The notes below the pieces were generated by a model that saw only the letters and a program-made list of their open reading frames with translations, was not told the origin of the DNA and did not search any database. DNA of 64,000 bases, taken from assembly GCF_048771995.1 (NCBI RefSeq), contig NC_133026.1, positions 119,183,501 to 119,247,500 on the forward strand, read 5' to 3'. A program made the position numbers and the translations under genes. This DNA comes from Taeniopygia guttata. Its lineage: Eukaryota; Chordata; Aves; Passeriformes; Estrildidae. How positions within the stretch are numbered: position 1 is the stretch's first letter; each line of letters begins with the position of its first letter. Below, piece by piece: positions 45,301 through 58,771 of this stretch.

Positions 45301-48300
45301 GGGCTGTACAATTGATGTCTGAATGGAGTGGAGCTTACCCCTTGGAGACCACCTTCAAAAAAAGTGTTCTTTTACCTCCAATTGGCTAACATATAATGCA
45401 TAAAGTCACTGAAGGTTCCCACTATGCAAGTTTTATGTTTTTAGCTTAGTAAAATGTAGACCGTGGTGTGATGGGGAGTGTTGCTTCAAAATTAATGTAG
45501 CTTGCTAACAACTGTTGAAAATACAAACGGCACTTGCCTTCCTGTGACTGTATTTCAGTTTCCATATTTTTAGCATACTTTTTATTTCTGACAGTGAACA
45601 TAGATGTAAATAACAGATTAGAATGAGGAAGAATAGGAAGATTTTGAAGTGCATGTTCATGCCGCAGAAACTCTTGCTAATCTCAGTACAAATATGTTAA
45701 TATCATTACCATTATCATTACTACTTGTGGACTCTTTGTCAAGGTGAAGAGGATATGCTTAGAAGAATATCTCTGTTGCAAATGGAATGCGACAAAAAGC
45801 TAGTGGTAAAGTTCTGTAATGCTTTTCTTCTCAGCACTGACAAGTGATCTAAGTCTCTCTGATTTAGCACAGGTATTTTTTAGTGGGAGCCTAGAAAAGA
45901 CACAGTTAACTGTCTGTAGGCAGTAGGATGATGAAAATAAAGTGCTAAATCTTACTGGATGCTTCCTGGCCACTATGAGAAAGTAAATGACAAAGCTACA
46001 TGTTTGCAGGTTCCTTGCAGAAAGGAGCAGAGAGGAAGTGACATAGTGGATAGAGAAAGAGGGAACTGGTATTTTTTTCACTTCATGTATTCCACACATT
46101 CAATCTAACTTGAAGTGTCTTATGCTGTAGTAGAGCAGAAAGAGACCTCAAACATAATTTTGTAATTTGTCCTACAGCACGATCACTGTGCTTGTTCCAT
46201 TCCTGGCAGATATTTTCTAACAGGTTCTGAAAAATACAATATTCCAGTCAAATAGGTCTACACAGTCTTCTCAGTTAGAAGCCTCTTATGTTCAGACTCC
46301 CTCCTGCAGTCTCAGCACCTTGTTGTCCTCACTGCCTTGCCAGGCAGACAGGTACCCTCTTCCGTGAAGCAGAATTTTACGTTTGAAGATCATGATCATT
46401 TTCTCAGACTTCTTGTGCCAAACACTGGAAACCACTTAATGATGTTTTCATTTTCTTCTAACTGACAGTTCTTCCTACTGCTTTCTCTTCCATTTCACCA
46501 TGTCCTTCTTCAAGTTCTGGGTCAAAATTGTTATGCCGTATTCTAGCTACTGCTGAATGTATCCAATGGATTATTTCTTGTGTCCACAGACTATAATCCT
46601 ATTTTTGTATTGTAAGTAAAATTTGTATTTTTGTATTGTAAATAAAATTTTAATATCTTACAATGTCTTGACTTTTAACGACTCATGTTCAGTGCACTGT
46701 AGAACAAATATTCCTGTGCAGAAGCATTGTCTTATCTGTTCTTCTCTCTTAGGGTGTTTGGTTTCCAATGTAAGATCCAAGTTCAGCTCCTGCCTTCTTT
46801 AAGGCCTAGCTTCCTTCAGAGATTTGTTTTCATGAATAGAAAACATCTCCTTTTCAATGGCAAGTATTTGTTCAACAAAATTTGTCTGGGTGTTCACATA
46901 AAAGTTTGAGGCACTTCAGAAAAATACCATTAGCTTTTTTATAATTTTCCTGTGCTTTTATTTGGGTTTTTCAAAAAACTATGTCTTACATGAAGATTTG
47001 CATCATTAGTGAACTATGAATTATTTAACTGAGAGAAGAAATGCATTTGTGTGGTTGAAGTTATGCTGTGTGGAGATACACAGCACTGCCATGATGGGGA
47101 CTGCATGCTGTTGACTGTTTTGTAAGTCACTAGGTCTTTGTCATACTGTTTAGCTGGATGAAAAAGCAGAGTGAGAAGAGAGTATTTTTGTAATTTGGAC
47201 TCTGAAAAATGGAAAATGTACAATGACACAGAAAGAACACATACTATAGGTCTCTTCCATTTTTTTTTTTTTTTGAGCTGTATTTTGCTGGCCTGTAGAC
47301 ATTTGTAAACTTAGATTTTGAAGACTAGGTGGTAGTCACCTGACAGTTGCTTTTGTCACAACTCCAAAGCAGAAAACAGTACCTCATACAGTTCTGTGCT
47401 GCTTTGCTACATGCACGAGTGTGCAGCAGAGTTATCTGAGTGGTATTGATACCCTTACTTGTAGGCTGGTATTTACCTCAAACTTCTGACAATTAATTCA
47501 AATTGTATGTTAGGTTTATAGGGTTCTCTAAAATCAATGGAGGAAAAAGCCACGCCCAAGGTACTGCCATCCTGTCTGCCCTGACACCTGTTTAGGATGT
47601 GGTAAATATTCATTTACAGGTGCCCTTTCCCATTGACTACAGCAAGAATTTTGACAGGATGAAGTCTAGTTAGGCAAAACCTTGTAAACTTGGTTCCCAA
47701 GTTATGACCTTTTGTATAGTATTATGTGTTAGGTATTGCTTTGGTGCAAATTGCTGATATGGCCATATTTTCTCACTTGAGAAGAAAAGAGGAAGCAATT
47801 TATTCTTGGTGAGTTCTCCCTGGGTTCTCTACCATGACTTTGAATGCATTGTAACTCATAGTCTGCAGAGCTGAACGGCAGTTACATAAACACAAGGAAA
47901 AAAGGCTAGGACACACAATATGGCCTAATTCCTTACAATCAACTTCTTAAATGACACTACTGGAACTTGCATAAGCTAATGAGTGTGTACTTTTGCAATC
48001 AGTTATCGTAATCAACAGCATTTTAATAAAGCATAATATAAGCAGAGTTATATTTCAAGTTGAATGTCCATTTCTACTGTGATGTGTGAATTTTCATAGA
48101 ATAAATAAGCGTGGCGGTTTCAAACAAGAATGACTATTGTGTAGAAAAAATGAATATAAAATTATTATTAGTGATTTAACATCTATAATTATAATCAGAT
48201 GTGGACAACAATAGCTATCAGTAACTCATTTATTCCTTTCTTTGAAGAGAGAAATGAAACCCTAAAAAGCCTTTTCTCGCTTACATTTTCCCAGCCAAAA

Positions 48301-48979
48301 AAATAATGTTTACATGTATGTATTTAGAAGTATAATTAAAGCAGCTGGGTGTGGCCTTCCTCAATCAGAAAGAAAAACAAAACACAAACCCACAAGGTTT
48401 TTTTTTTTGTTTGAGTTTTTCTTGATAATGAGGGATTGTTAATGGAAGAATAGAAACATAAACTTGCAGGCCTTGTTATGGGCAACAGTTGTTTTTCCCT
48501 CACCAAAGTGGGCTGGACCTCTGAGGTTCAGCAGTCACCAAAACACACATGCAAGGTGGATGGCCCCTTGTTTGCTGGTTAATGGCTACTTACCCTTGTG
48601 TGCTTTAAGGAAAGTACTCAGCTCAGCCACTTGGGAAGAAAGCAACTGAATCCCACTAAAATACTAGGTCTTCCAGCTTTTGTTTATCAATAAAATTTTC
48701 AAATGTGTGACTGTCAAAGCAAGGATAAGTCTGCTGCTTAGAAAATCCCAACAATATTGTGTTAGTGGTATCCTATGTCAGACAGCCATACACCTAGCCA
48801 AGAATTCTACATGATTTAGGAACCCCCATCCAAATTTTTGTTTTAAAAAAGGGCTTTCTCAGCAGTAGATTGGAGAGACTCTGTAGTTACTGTTAACAGT
48901 TTGCTGTAGATAATCTCAGAAAATTGATGAGTGTTGCCCAGGGGAATAAATTGATCCATTCAATATAGCATTATGCTAA

Positions 48980-49020
48980 AACAAACAAACAAACAAACAA
49001 ACACCCAACCAACCAACCAA
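48980..49020. repeat. (CAAA)n-(CCAA)n compound microsatellite
   Basis: About six acaa units are followed by ccaacc/aacc units. Confidence 0.92.
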
Positions 49021-49577
49021 AAAAGCCTGTTTCCTGAATTTTAGAAGACTGGATTCTCCAACAGCCTACTGAGCTCCAGAAACAAGTTTTCAGCAAGTCC
49101 AATTCACCAACACTTAATCCACTGTGTAGTCAGAGCACAGCCTAAGAAGTCAAAATGTAAAACATTCCAAGCCATTAAGAAATAATTTCAGAGAAGTCTT
49201 GCCTGTACCTTGTCCCGCTTACTCCTTCATTTTCTGTAGGGCTCACCTTGTGCTTTTTCAGGAGCTAGCTCTCCTGTTGCTGTTCATTGAGAAACAGGCA
49301 GCCTATGCATATGTAGGACAGTATGTACCACCTGAGTGAAATTGAGGCATAGGGGAGAGAGAGAAAGACTATGTCAGTCTGTTGATCTCCCATTTCATCC
49401 ACTTTACTGCTTCTGTGCACTCATCTTCATTTCCCCAGTCTTTTCCTACCCCTTCAAGCTTTTATGTGATTTCTCCATCCTCTGATGCCTATGCCAAAGC
49501 CACTGCTGCACTTCTGCCCCTGACATAATTTTGTAACTTATTTATTACTTCTTCTCTTTCTATCCAGCTCTGTGACA

Positions 49578-49660
49578 AGCATGGAACAGCTGAGGTTGAA
49601 AGGGACCTCTGAAAACCATATAGCCAACCCTCCTGCTGAAGCAGGGAAATGTGGAGGCAC
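49578..49660 (-). mobile_element. CR1 LINE 3'-end scrap
   Basis: 'gaggttgaaagggacctctg', 'aaaaccatatagccaaccct' and 'cctgctgaagcaggg' match the antisense CR1 3' terminus over about 80 bp. Confidence 0.75.
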
Positions 49661-52363
49661 AGGGATAGTTGCGAAAATTCCCTAAATGCAGTCATGTTAC
49701 AGTTACAGCATTCAGCAATGTTCCTGGCTTGGAATTTTTGGGCTGTGAGAACTTGAAAAAACAAACATACCAAGAAAATCTCCCAGATCCTGAAGTGGCA
49801 TTGTTACTCTTGAGCAGGCCACAGTACTTAACATTTCCAGGTAAAACTGAGAAAGATAAAAGGGGCCCAATTGCCAGAAAGACCTGTAGCTTTTACAGGG
49901 CTTTCAACACCTACGTATTAATAGAAAAGCCTGATGAAATCTTCCTAATTTAAATGGTTTGTGAGAAATCTCAGCCTACACATTGTTGCTCTATCACACA
50001 ACCACTCCTGATACTGCTATTCCCCTAACTTCTCACAGAGTGAGGTTGAATAGTCACACCTTCCATGTTTGCAGGTGTCCACAGGAGCTGTGGAATGACC
50101 ATGCAGCAAGGGCAGGAACCCGAGGACCACCTCTAATCCCCTAAACCCCTCTGAAGGGAAGCATTAGTGTACTTCAGTGAGCTGCTTAGTTGGCACCTTG
50201 GGCCCAGAGAGTTTTTTACTGTGGATATGGTGTTGTTTGAGAGTCGATAAAGGCCTTTGGACTTCAGTCAAAGTATTCCCACAATGTTTCACTGATCCAT
50301 GTGTATGGTCTGGTTTTGGTCAGTAAGTCCAGGACTCCAGAGCCACTGACCTCTCTTCTTTTTAACTTATCTCTGTGTTCCTATAGCCTGGTTTATATAT
50401 GTCTGTATAACCTGCATTTATTTTGTCCTAAGTATTTTATCTTCCGTACTCTAGGCAATGTAGTTGACGTGAAAGGAGTACCTCTGCCAGTGTTGTCTTC
50501 TGGTGTAACAAACAGAGCAAACATGACACCAACAAAAATAGCACAAAGTAACACAAAATATTAATATTTATATAATGAAAACAGATGGTTGTTGCTGTGC
50601 TGGGAGGGGCAGTATTGTATAAGCCACCATAAGTGTGGGGGCTGCTTTTCATTCTCCTAATCCTTCCTTGACATCCTCGGTCTGTTGCCTGCCAACTAAT
50701 ATCCCTCATGCATAAAATATTAACCAGCAGTTCTAGCATTAATCATGCAGTTGATTGTCTTTATCTAGGCACTATTTTAATCTGAAAACAGTTTACATTA
50801 GAAACACATTCTTAGCAGAATTGCTAAAAAAGACTTTGTAGTTTTTCAAATAGGCATCAGGGCATTGGTATGGTGATTTCCTTGCATGGTAATAATGTTA
50901 GAAGTTAGGTTTGTGAAGAAAGCATTCTACACTTCTGAGAATTAATTTTCTAAGTGTTTAATAAAGAAAGGAATTTAACAGAGGGAAAAAAATAATTTCA
51001 GATATTGAATTTTTTAAACAACTTTTTGTATGACTCCATTCTCTCTCTACTCCCCCTCTAACTGTCAGAGTTTTCTTTTTCTTTTGGCTTGCAAAGATGG
51101 GAGGTTAACAGTGCCAGCAGTAGAATTTCTGTTTTTATCCACAGAAACTTACAACACAGGTAATGGCATGCTTTCAACCCACCCTGTCCTATCAAGTAAC
51201 TCTGTTCATTTAAGTGGTGTCTGCCCAAAAAAGGTCAGGTAGCAGAAATCTAAACATTAAATTTTTAAAGAAAAGTTGCCATGTGGAGAAAGTGGCATCA
51301 GTGTCACTTATGACAGTTAGAGTGTGGGATAAACAATTATTAGCTTTCTTGTTTTGATTCTGTAGTTAAATTGTTTCAGTTCCCCTAGACAAGAAGTTCA
51401 GTAGACCTTGCAAACTACCAGAGAAGTTCTAGTGAGGTATTTAACTCATGGGCTTAAACACATCTGCAGCTAAGCAGTGAAGGTTAGCTACATAAACATG
51501 GGTTGAGGGCTTGGATTTACCTGAAGAATTATAATTACCCTTGGATTATTCAGCAATCTCTGGATTATTAGAGAAATCTTTCAATCCCTTATTACCCAAG
51601 ACTTGGTCTAACAGATCAAGGGTTGAACAGATGTTTGATTGAATGGGATAATAACTTAAGTAGGCCTGACCTCTCTTTGAGCTGGAAAAGCTGCAGTTGA
51701 ACTCCAAACTGAGATAAAATTTTGTTTCTCAACGCTTTTATGAAGGACTTGTTTTTGCAGCAGTACTGCACCATTCTACAATTTCACAATTTGTTGACCT
51801 CAAATATTAAATGAAGTTCTTATTTCCCCATCTCAGGAAAAGAATGATTACAAAAGATTCTATAGACAGATAAGGACAACCAAAGCTATTTCACAACTTT
51901 CACAGAAAAGGAAAAGTTGTATCAAAATTCTTTTAACTAGAGTGAACTGAAAGGTGGCATATTACAGGTCTACAAAATTAGCAAATAAAAATTATCAAAT
52001 AAACGAGCATCAAAGTGATGCACCTCTTCTAAAACAAAAGGAAACACACACATGTTATGAAAGCTCTTGCCATAGATATAGCAGCTGTTAAGAGATTATG
52101 TGGGTTTACTCAGCCACTGTGGGTATTGAGCATGAGGTTTGAGGAACAAACAAACAAAAACATGGAGAATATAAATTTTTGAGGGCTATTAAATGAAGGC
52201 ACATTTTTATTACCAACTTGTCCCAACTCTTCACCACAAGTCTAAAATATGCTTACCTGCAGTCCACTGCAAGCACTGGGCATGCAAGAACAGGACCTGG
52301 AGGTGAAGCTCTAGCACTGGTAGTGAGTTTTCCACATAATGAGAAGACTTAAATTTGTCATTA

Positions 52364-53390
52364 CAGAATCACAGAATGCATAAGGTTGGAAAGGACCACA
52401 GTCGGTTGTCTTGTCCAGCCTTCCTCCCTGCTCCTGCAGGGTAATCCTAGAAAACAAGGTACAGGATCATGTCCAGATGTTTCTTGAATATCTCCAGTGA
52501 AGGAGACTCCACAACCTCTCTGGGCAATGTGTTCCAGTGAACTTCCTGTGCAACAATTTCTTCCCATTACCTCTTGTCCACCACCAAGAAGAGCTGGGAT
52601 CCAGCCTTTCAACATCCTCCCTTCAGATACTTGTGTACATTGATGAAGTTCCCTCTCAGTCTTCTCTTCTTGAGACTGAACAGGCCCATCGATGCAGCCT
52701 TTCCTCATAAGAGGGATGCTCCAGTCCCTTCATTGTCTTTGTAGCCCTTCACTGGACCATCTCCAGGAGCTCCATGTCCCTCTAGTACTGGGAAGTCCAG
52801 AAGTGGACACAGCACTCCTCACACAGCCTCACCAGGACTGAGTAGAGGAGGAGGATCACATCCCTCAATCTGCTGGAAATGCTTTTCCTAACATAGAGCA
52901 GGATTCTGTTGGCCTTTTTGGCCACAAAGGCACACTCACTGCTGGCTCTTGGACACCTTGCTGTCTGCCAGCACATCAGTTTGTTTTCCACCAGGACCCC
53001 CAGGTCCTTCTCTGCAGAGCTGCTTCCCAGCAGATCAGTCTGTGCTGGTGCAGGGGGTTGTTATTCCCCAGGTGCAGGGCACTGCATTTGCAGTTGTTGA
53101 ATTTCAGATGGTTCTTTGCCTATCTCTCCACCCTCTCCAGGTCCTTTTGAAGGGCTGCACAGCTCCCAGGGGTGTTGGCCACTCCTTCCAGCTTTGTGTG
53201 GCCAGATAACTTGCTGAAGAGGCATCTTCTTCATCCTAGTCATCGATGAATAAGTGAAACAATACTAGGCCCAGTACTTAACTTTGGAGCACAGCACTAG
53301 TGACAGACCTCCAACTAGATGCTGTGACACTGATTTTGAACCCCTGGAATCTGCCATTCAGACAGTTCTTCAGAATCTTTGGAATGTTGT
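52364..53390 (-). mobile_element. CR1 LINE fragment, longest copy in the window
   Basis: About 1 kb of antisense CR1. The 3' tail is at 52364 (acagaatcacagaatgcata) and the body continues through 'ctccagtgaaggagactcca' and 'gtccttctctgcagagctgc' to 'ctagtgacagacctccaact'. The minus strand at about 52782-52991 keeps a recognisable ORF2 C terminus (KKANRILLYVRKSISSRLRD, VILLLYSVLVR). Stops and deletions make it inactive. Confidence 0.93.
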
Positions 53391-53910
53391 CAGTATTGCA
53401 GTGTGACAGAAAACTGCATATTTAGAGAGCCACATTGTAATAAGCCTCCATTAAGGGTGTATCCATTAGCTACACTAAAGACAGATGGGTAACCACCTAC
53501 CAGTGTAGAAATGACAAAACATAAACCAAATGGGAAACACAGTGATTTGAATGTTTCAGTTCCAATCACCGAATCTAACTTTCTTGGTATCTTACTAGGG
53601 AGACAGAAATTAAAGGCAGATGCAAATCAAAAATTACGAATACTCTTGCTCTCCTTAGAAAAGAGGACATGAAGAGGGTCCTGCTTCTGGATTTCAACTG
53701 ATAGTCTCTGACAAGCTAAAATGATGATTTAGGGCCAAAGTCCAGCCAGTTAGGAGCAAAACCTAGGCTGTTGCCCAGGTCTGATGTCCATGCAGAAGCT
53801 ATGCTTAGGAATAGAGCTGGGGAAAAAGATTCCTACCACACAGACCTGGTATTTATTAATAAAAACCCACAGCCAAACTTAAATGGGCTCCTGATGCCAT
53901 GGGCAGAAGG

Positions 53911-53925
53911 TGTGTGTGTGTGTGT
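53911..53925. repeat. (TG)7 microsatellite
   Basis: Short uninterrupted TG run. Confidence 0.9.
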
Positions 53926-54952
53926 CCCAGTTGAGGCTGCTCAGGGCAATGGAAGCCAGTTTGTGCAGCCAGGGCCCTGACAGAGTGTAGGAAAACATCC
54001 AGCAGGAGTGAGCTAAGCCAATGTGTTTGGTTTGACAACCTCTGCTTTGTACAGGAAGTCACAAGGAGGTTTCTTAGTCTCACTGACTAATCCCTGCCCA
54101 TCTTATAATATTTATATGCTCAAAACAAGCAGGTACTCTTTTAAACTTAAAAAAGGGTCAAGTTGTGTCTTGTCCTCCTGACCTCAAGTTTTGAGGTCAG
54201 TAATAAAATTCCAATTGATTTCAGCTGGGTCAAGACTTTACCTCACTGTTTCTTTTCTTGAGCTGCTGTTTTGAAGTTGAACATGGTAATAAAAATAATT
54301 AGAGGAAATGCCACAGACTCTCTTTTTCCAAGCCTTTTCTGGAAATCATGGATATCCCTCCTATATGAGTGCATTTTATACTCCCTACTTTGACCCTTGT
54401 GTCAGGCTAATGCCTTTCTGATTAAGAGTCAGATAAACCCACTCCAGAGTGCATCAATATCACTCCCTTTTGGCCAGCGGTCTGGGTCGGTGATGTGTGC
54501 ATGAAAAATGCCTTTCCTCCTGACCTCCTGATGGAAAAGTGTTGTGCTACTGTAGGGCTAGCTGCTCTGAGTTAGAGACAACCTAACAGATGAATCAGAA
54601 GTGAAGTTCTTCCCAGGATAATTCTTTATGCCCAAATTGTTCGACCATTTTCATAGTAAATTTTACTGCCAATACTTTTACCCCATATGTTTCTGGAAAT
54701 GGATGAATGAAGACACTGTTAGTGTCTTCATGTAGTAGACCCGGGGATTTCTGTTTGTTTATTTTTGCTTTGGAAGAATAAATAAACTGGGTCAGTGTGA
54801 CTAGTAACATGCCAAGAGTTTAAAACACATGAAATGCTGAAGTTAATGCTTTCAGTGTTTTTCTTCTCTGAGGGTCCTCATTGTTCAGTGTTTGGCAAAT
54901 AACTTCCTAAGATTACATTCTTCTCTGCTCTCAGTGACTTTACTAAGGCAGT

Positions 54953-54987
54953 CAGAAGTATGTGGACACCCAGAAGTATGTGGACAC
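54953..54987. repeat. 17-bp direct duplication
   Basis: cagaagtatgtggacac occurs at 54953-54969 and again at 54971-54987, separated by one base. Confidence 0.9.
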
Positions 54988-57900
54988 TGTTCTTTTAGCT
55001 AGGAGCTATGGAAATGACACAGTGCATGGGATTTAGGTGCCCACCTAAACTTACCAGTACGCTAGCATATCCACACTTGCTGTCTAATCCATAAATTTAT
55101 AACTCCACAGGGAGCTCTTCAACTCACTGTGCAGTACAGACGGGATTCCCTTGCCTAATCATGTGCATCTACTGACATTTTTGATGCTCCAGGGTATCTC
55201 ACCGGGCTACCATTTGCTGCTCTTGAATGGCAAAGATTTTCTGTAGGTCTTGGGCCCAGCCTCCCTTGTTTCTGTCCCAAGTATCCTAGAGTATCTCAAA
55301 CAGTTCTCAACATCTGTCTTTAGGAGAGTGAATGCCTCTTTCATTTATTTATTTTAGGATAAGGTGAAATTCTCTCCTGGCTTCATTGACTGTATTGACT
55401 GGGTCTCCATTGATTACTCTGAATGTTTAAGATGACCTTAGCTCAAAGTTGGCCTTGGCTCAAAGTAGAATTTGGTGACTTTCTGTCTGAAACCTACTCC
55501 TTGTGCCCCTAAATAAAAGCTCCTGAGTCTTCAGGATTACAATTAGTATTTCTCATCATACCCTGGTTTGAAGAATTATTATTTTTTTGGGTCAGGTTGC
55601 CCTTTAATCACGGCATGTAATGGTGCTGTTGTTCTCACATGAGGCCTTAAAGGGGATTTAAGATGTGGAAGAACTTGTACTAACAAAACACAACAGAGAT
55701 CAATTTAATATTTTGTGACGTTTCCTTTAAAACAAACTTACTTATCCAGGAGGTTTTGTTCATGTATTTGGCAACTTGCACACTAGTAGTCTTTGGAAGA
55801 CCTGTTGTGCCACTGCCAGAAATTAGGTTTTTTTTTCCTAATTGGGATTATCTGTAAATGCAATCATTACCTTTGCTTATAAATGGCAAAACATCTTTGA
55901 GCTTTAATTTTGCTGAAAAGCCACATGATATGACCTTATGACATATATTATTTAAAATTCAGTACTTCGCAGTGTCCGCATAGTAGCAGCCTCATGTTAA
56001 TATATATTATTACTCCTTTGAAGGTATAACTCTGTCAGTGTGTTGCTCTGTATAGTTTATTTGTACTAATTTATGAAGTGCTGATGAATTAATAATAGTT
56101 GTACAATCTCTGTAGGTATCATCAGGTGTTCAGCTCTGAACTCTTGAGGAATTAATGATTTGGGGCAGAAAAAATGAAAAATTCTCTTGCTTTCCACTGA
56201 GAAGACATGAATCATGACCATAAAAGGGACACATAATTACATTAGTAATCTCTTCCATAGATTACCTAATAGCTCAGTTAATGAATAGCAAACTAGATTT
56301 ATATTTATATGCTCACTTGTTACTCTACAGATAAACAGAGCTTTGCAATCTTCCAAAGGAGACATCAGCTTTTGGGTTTTTATCTTTATTTTGTTTTTCC
56401 CTTACAAAGGAGAGCTGACATACAGGCAGTCAGGCTCCATTGTATATGTATTTGAGATGAGAATTCTGTATTTTTTTAAAAAAATGCATGCTACTGCAAT
56501 TCATGGTTTGGAAAATGACATATGATATCATATCAAAGATCTCACAGCAATGCATGCACCCAGGGGACAGAGTCTAAGCTATGGTGTGTAAACTTAATTT
56601 GATCATTTCCTGACTTGGCTGATGCTAACTAATTCACTTTCTCATGATGTTAATATTTATAGAGAGCATGTGTAAACATAGACTACATTTCATTCAATTT
56701 TTGTTTTAATTGTTTTCTCTTCTAGTGCATCTGTTTCTACTGGAATCATTCTGTCATAATTGATTAATGTTAAAAAAATGAAATACCTTACTTTATTTAA
56801 GAAAAAAAATTCCATTAAGAAATCTAATCTCTGCTTATACCCTGAAGGCTTACTAAGTGATTTCAATAAGTGTATGAAAGGTGTTTGTTTGCATGCATTT
56901 GGGGGAGGCAGCAGTGGAAGTATTTGCAGAGATCAGCTCCTGTGGTAGCCTTTTCGTGGTCTTTTAAAACTGAAATAGATTTGACTTCCAAGTAAAGACA
57001 GGCACTGTTCATTGCTGTTGGTGCTGTGACACCTGGAGTATTTAGGATGTTTTTTATCAGTTTTGCATTCCATTTCTGCCTGTACAGCAATGAGCCAGTC
57101 AGAACTGCCCCAACAATTTTAGTGCTGTGGTAACTATTGGAAAGGGTATTGCATGCTCTCTGCTCCCGTCTCAAGCTCCAAGGAGCTATTTCTAGAAGAA
57201 ATGAAAGTTCAAGCTTCATTTTCTACCTGTTTTTGTCTGCTGTCTCTGCTTCTTTTTTTGACATGGATCTAATCCTATTTGAGCTTTATGCCAACTCTCT
57301 GATAGAGAACTTTAGACTTTCCTATAGTTTTATAAGTACAAGTTTTGCAGTTGTTTCCCTAGGCAATTTGTAGGACCAGCTGGAGTGAGTGGGAGATGCA
57401 CACCTAATACCCAAACAAGACTTGTATTATTTTTGTGCAAGAACTGGAATGGCCATCTGATGTCACTGGAGTTCAGCCTCCCAAGCAAGTCTTTTGGTGG
57501 CCAAGTTAGCCCTTTGATGGTACATGTAGTTTCTTCTTAACTTCTTAGAGAATTCACTTTCAAGCTCAATGACAGCAAATTCTAACCCTCATATTTTTTA
57601 TTAGAGCTTTTGACAGGAGCTGTGAAGAAATAATATCAAAAGCTGCAGTTCAGATGGTAAGGGTTCGTTATTGAGTGTGGTTGAGTTGGAAGAGCAAAGC
57701 ACAAAGTTTTTGTTTTTGGTGGTAGCATGGGTGAGTCCCTCCCTAGCACTCAGCCTCTTCTACTTTTCTCTTAACTCCATACATAAGCATGTGCTTTGCT
57801 AAGTTGAGCAATGGATTTAAATGCTCAGTGGCATTGCAGTCTAAAAGAGCAACTTAGCTTCTACATGCATTAAAAAAAAAAGTTTTTTTTTTTTTCAAAG

Positions 57901-58009
57901 CAGAAAAGGTTAACTGGAAAAACACAGCCCAGCACCACAGGCTCTCTATATGTGCAAGGGCTTTAATGACCCCCAACTTTTAAAAATTTGTCAGACATAA
58001 AAGCAGTAC

Positions 58010-58020
58010 TAATCCGATTA
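58010..58020. promoter_or_regulatory. Candidate paired-class homeodomain dimer site (TAATCCGATTA)
   Basis: Two TAAT half-sites as a palindrome with a 3-bp spacer (P3 type). The CCG spacer fits K50-type paired-class proteins such as OTX, PITX or GSC. A single motif occurrence, without occupancy data. Confidence 0.25.
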
Positions 58021-58726
58021 GTAACTGTGATTGAGCAAATCTACTGTAAAAATGGACCGTGCCCTGTTTTGAACATGATACCATGCTGGTCATTTGAGAA
58101 CTGCCACTGTGAAACATAAAAGTCTCTTTGATGGAATATTTATTTCATGAGTTGGAAAAAAGGGATAATATAGTATTGTTTGTTTTCAAAAATCACTTGT
58201 AAAATTTTATTAGCCAAGGAGCCAATATTCAAAAAAATGAAGAAAAGACATGCTGTTCAGTAAGAAAGAGATAAAAGCTCATCAGAGTCCTAGGAAATCA
58301 AGTGATTAAGTCCAAGAATTACTCACTCTTATTCTTTTTACTGCAACACCCCATAGGAATAAAAAGAAGACAAGCATTTTGGAAAACAGCATTTGCTAAG
58401 TTGAAAAAGTCATCACTCTGTTGTGTGGCCTTGGAAACTCTCATTGAGCTCTCTATCTCCCTGAAGAATATTTCTGCATGTCACTTTGGCAGACACAGCT
58501 ACTAATTTTAAAGTAGAGAAGTGTCTTCATTCCTTGGGGCTCACATGCACTACAATTAGTCTTATTACAAAATGCCAAAAAATCTCTGGCAGCTAAAATA
58601 AAGTCCAGGGAAATGTCCACACCACTGATGAATGAGTTCCTTGAAAAGAAGTAGGGATGGGCACGAGCCACAGCACTTGGATCTCAATCCAGGTCTGGAA
58701 AACCTGAGGACTGTGCTTTGGCTGTG

Positions 58727-58730
<4 letters not shown>

Positions 58731-58769
<39 letters not shown>
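58731..58769. repeat. (TA)19 microsatellite
   Basis: Uninterrupted TA dinucleotides. They create false Tyr-Ile frames on both strands. Confidence 0.95.

Positions 58770-58771
<2 letters not shown>

Larger units (their letters stand above)
42417..52363. other. Gene-poor intergenic stretch, left part
   Basis: No coding exon or RNA gene is recognised. It contains a short CR1 piece, T-rich and CAAA microsatellites, and a stretch at about 44460-44760 that looks like possible conserved non-coding sequence. Open frames are short and without similarity. Confidence 0.6.

Noticed and set aside
52361..52708. 115-codon minus-strand frame, and similar ones at 941-1333, 30667-30861 and 34584-34823
   Set aside because: All lie inside CR1 LINE fragments and represent decayed ORF2 or 3' UTR, not host genes.
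54953..54987. 17-bp direct repeat as a target-site duplication
   Set aside because: Only one base separates the copies, so nothing is inserted between them; a simple local duplication.
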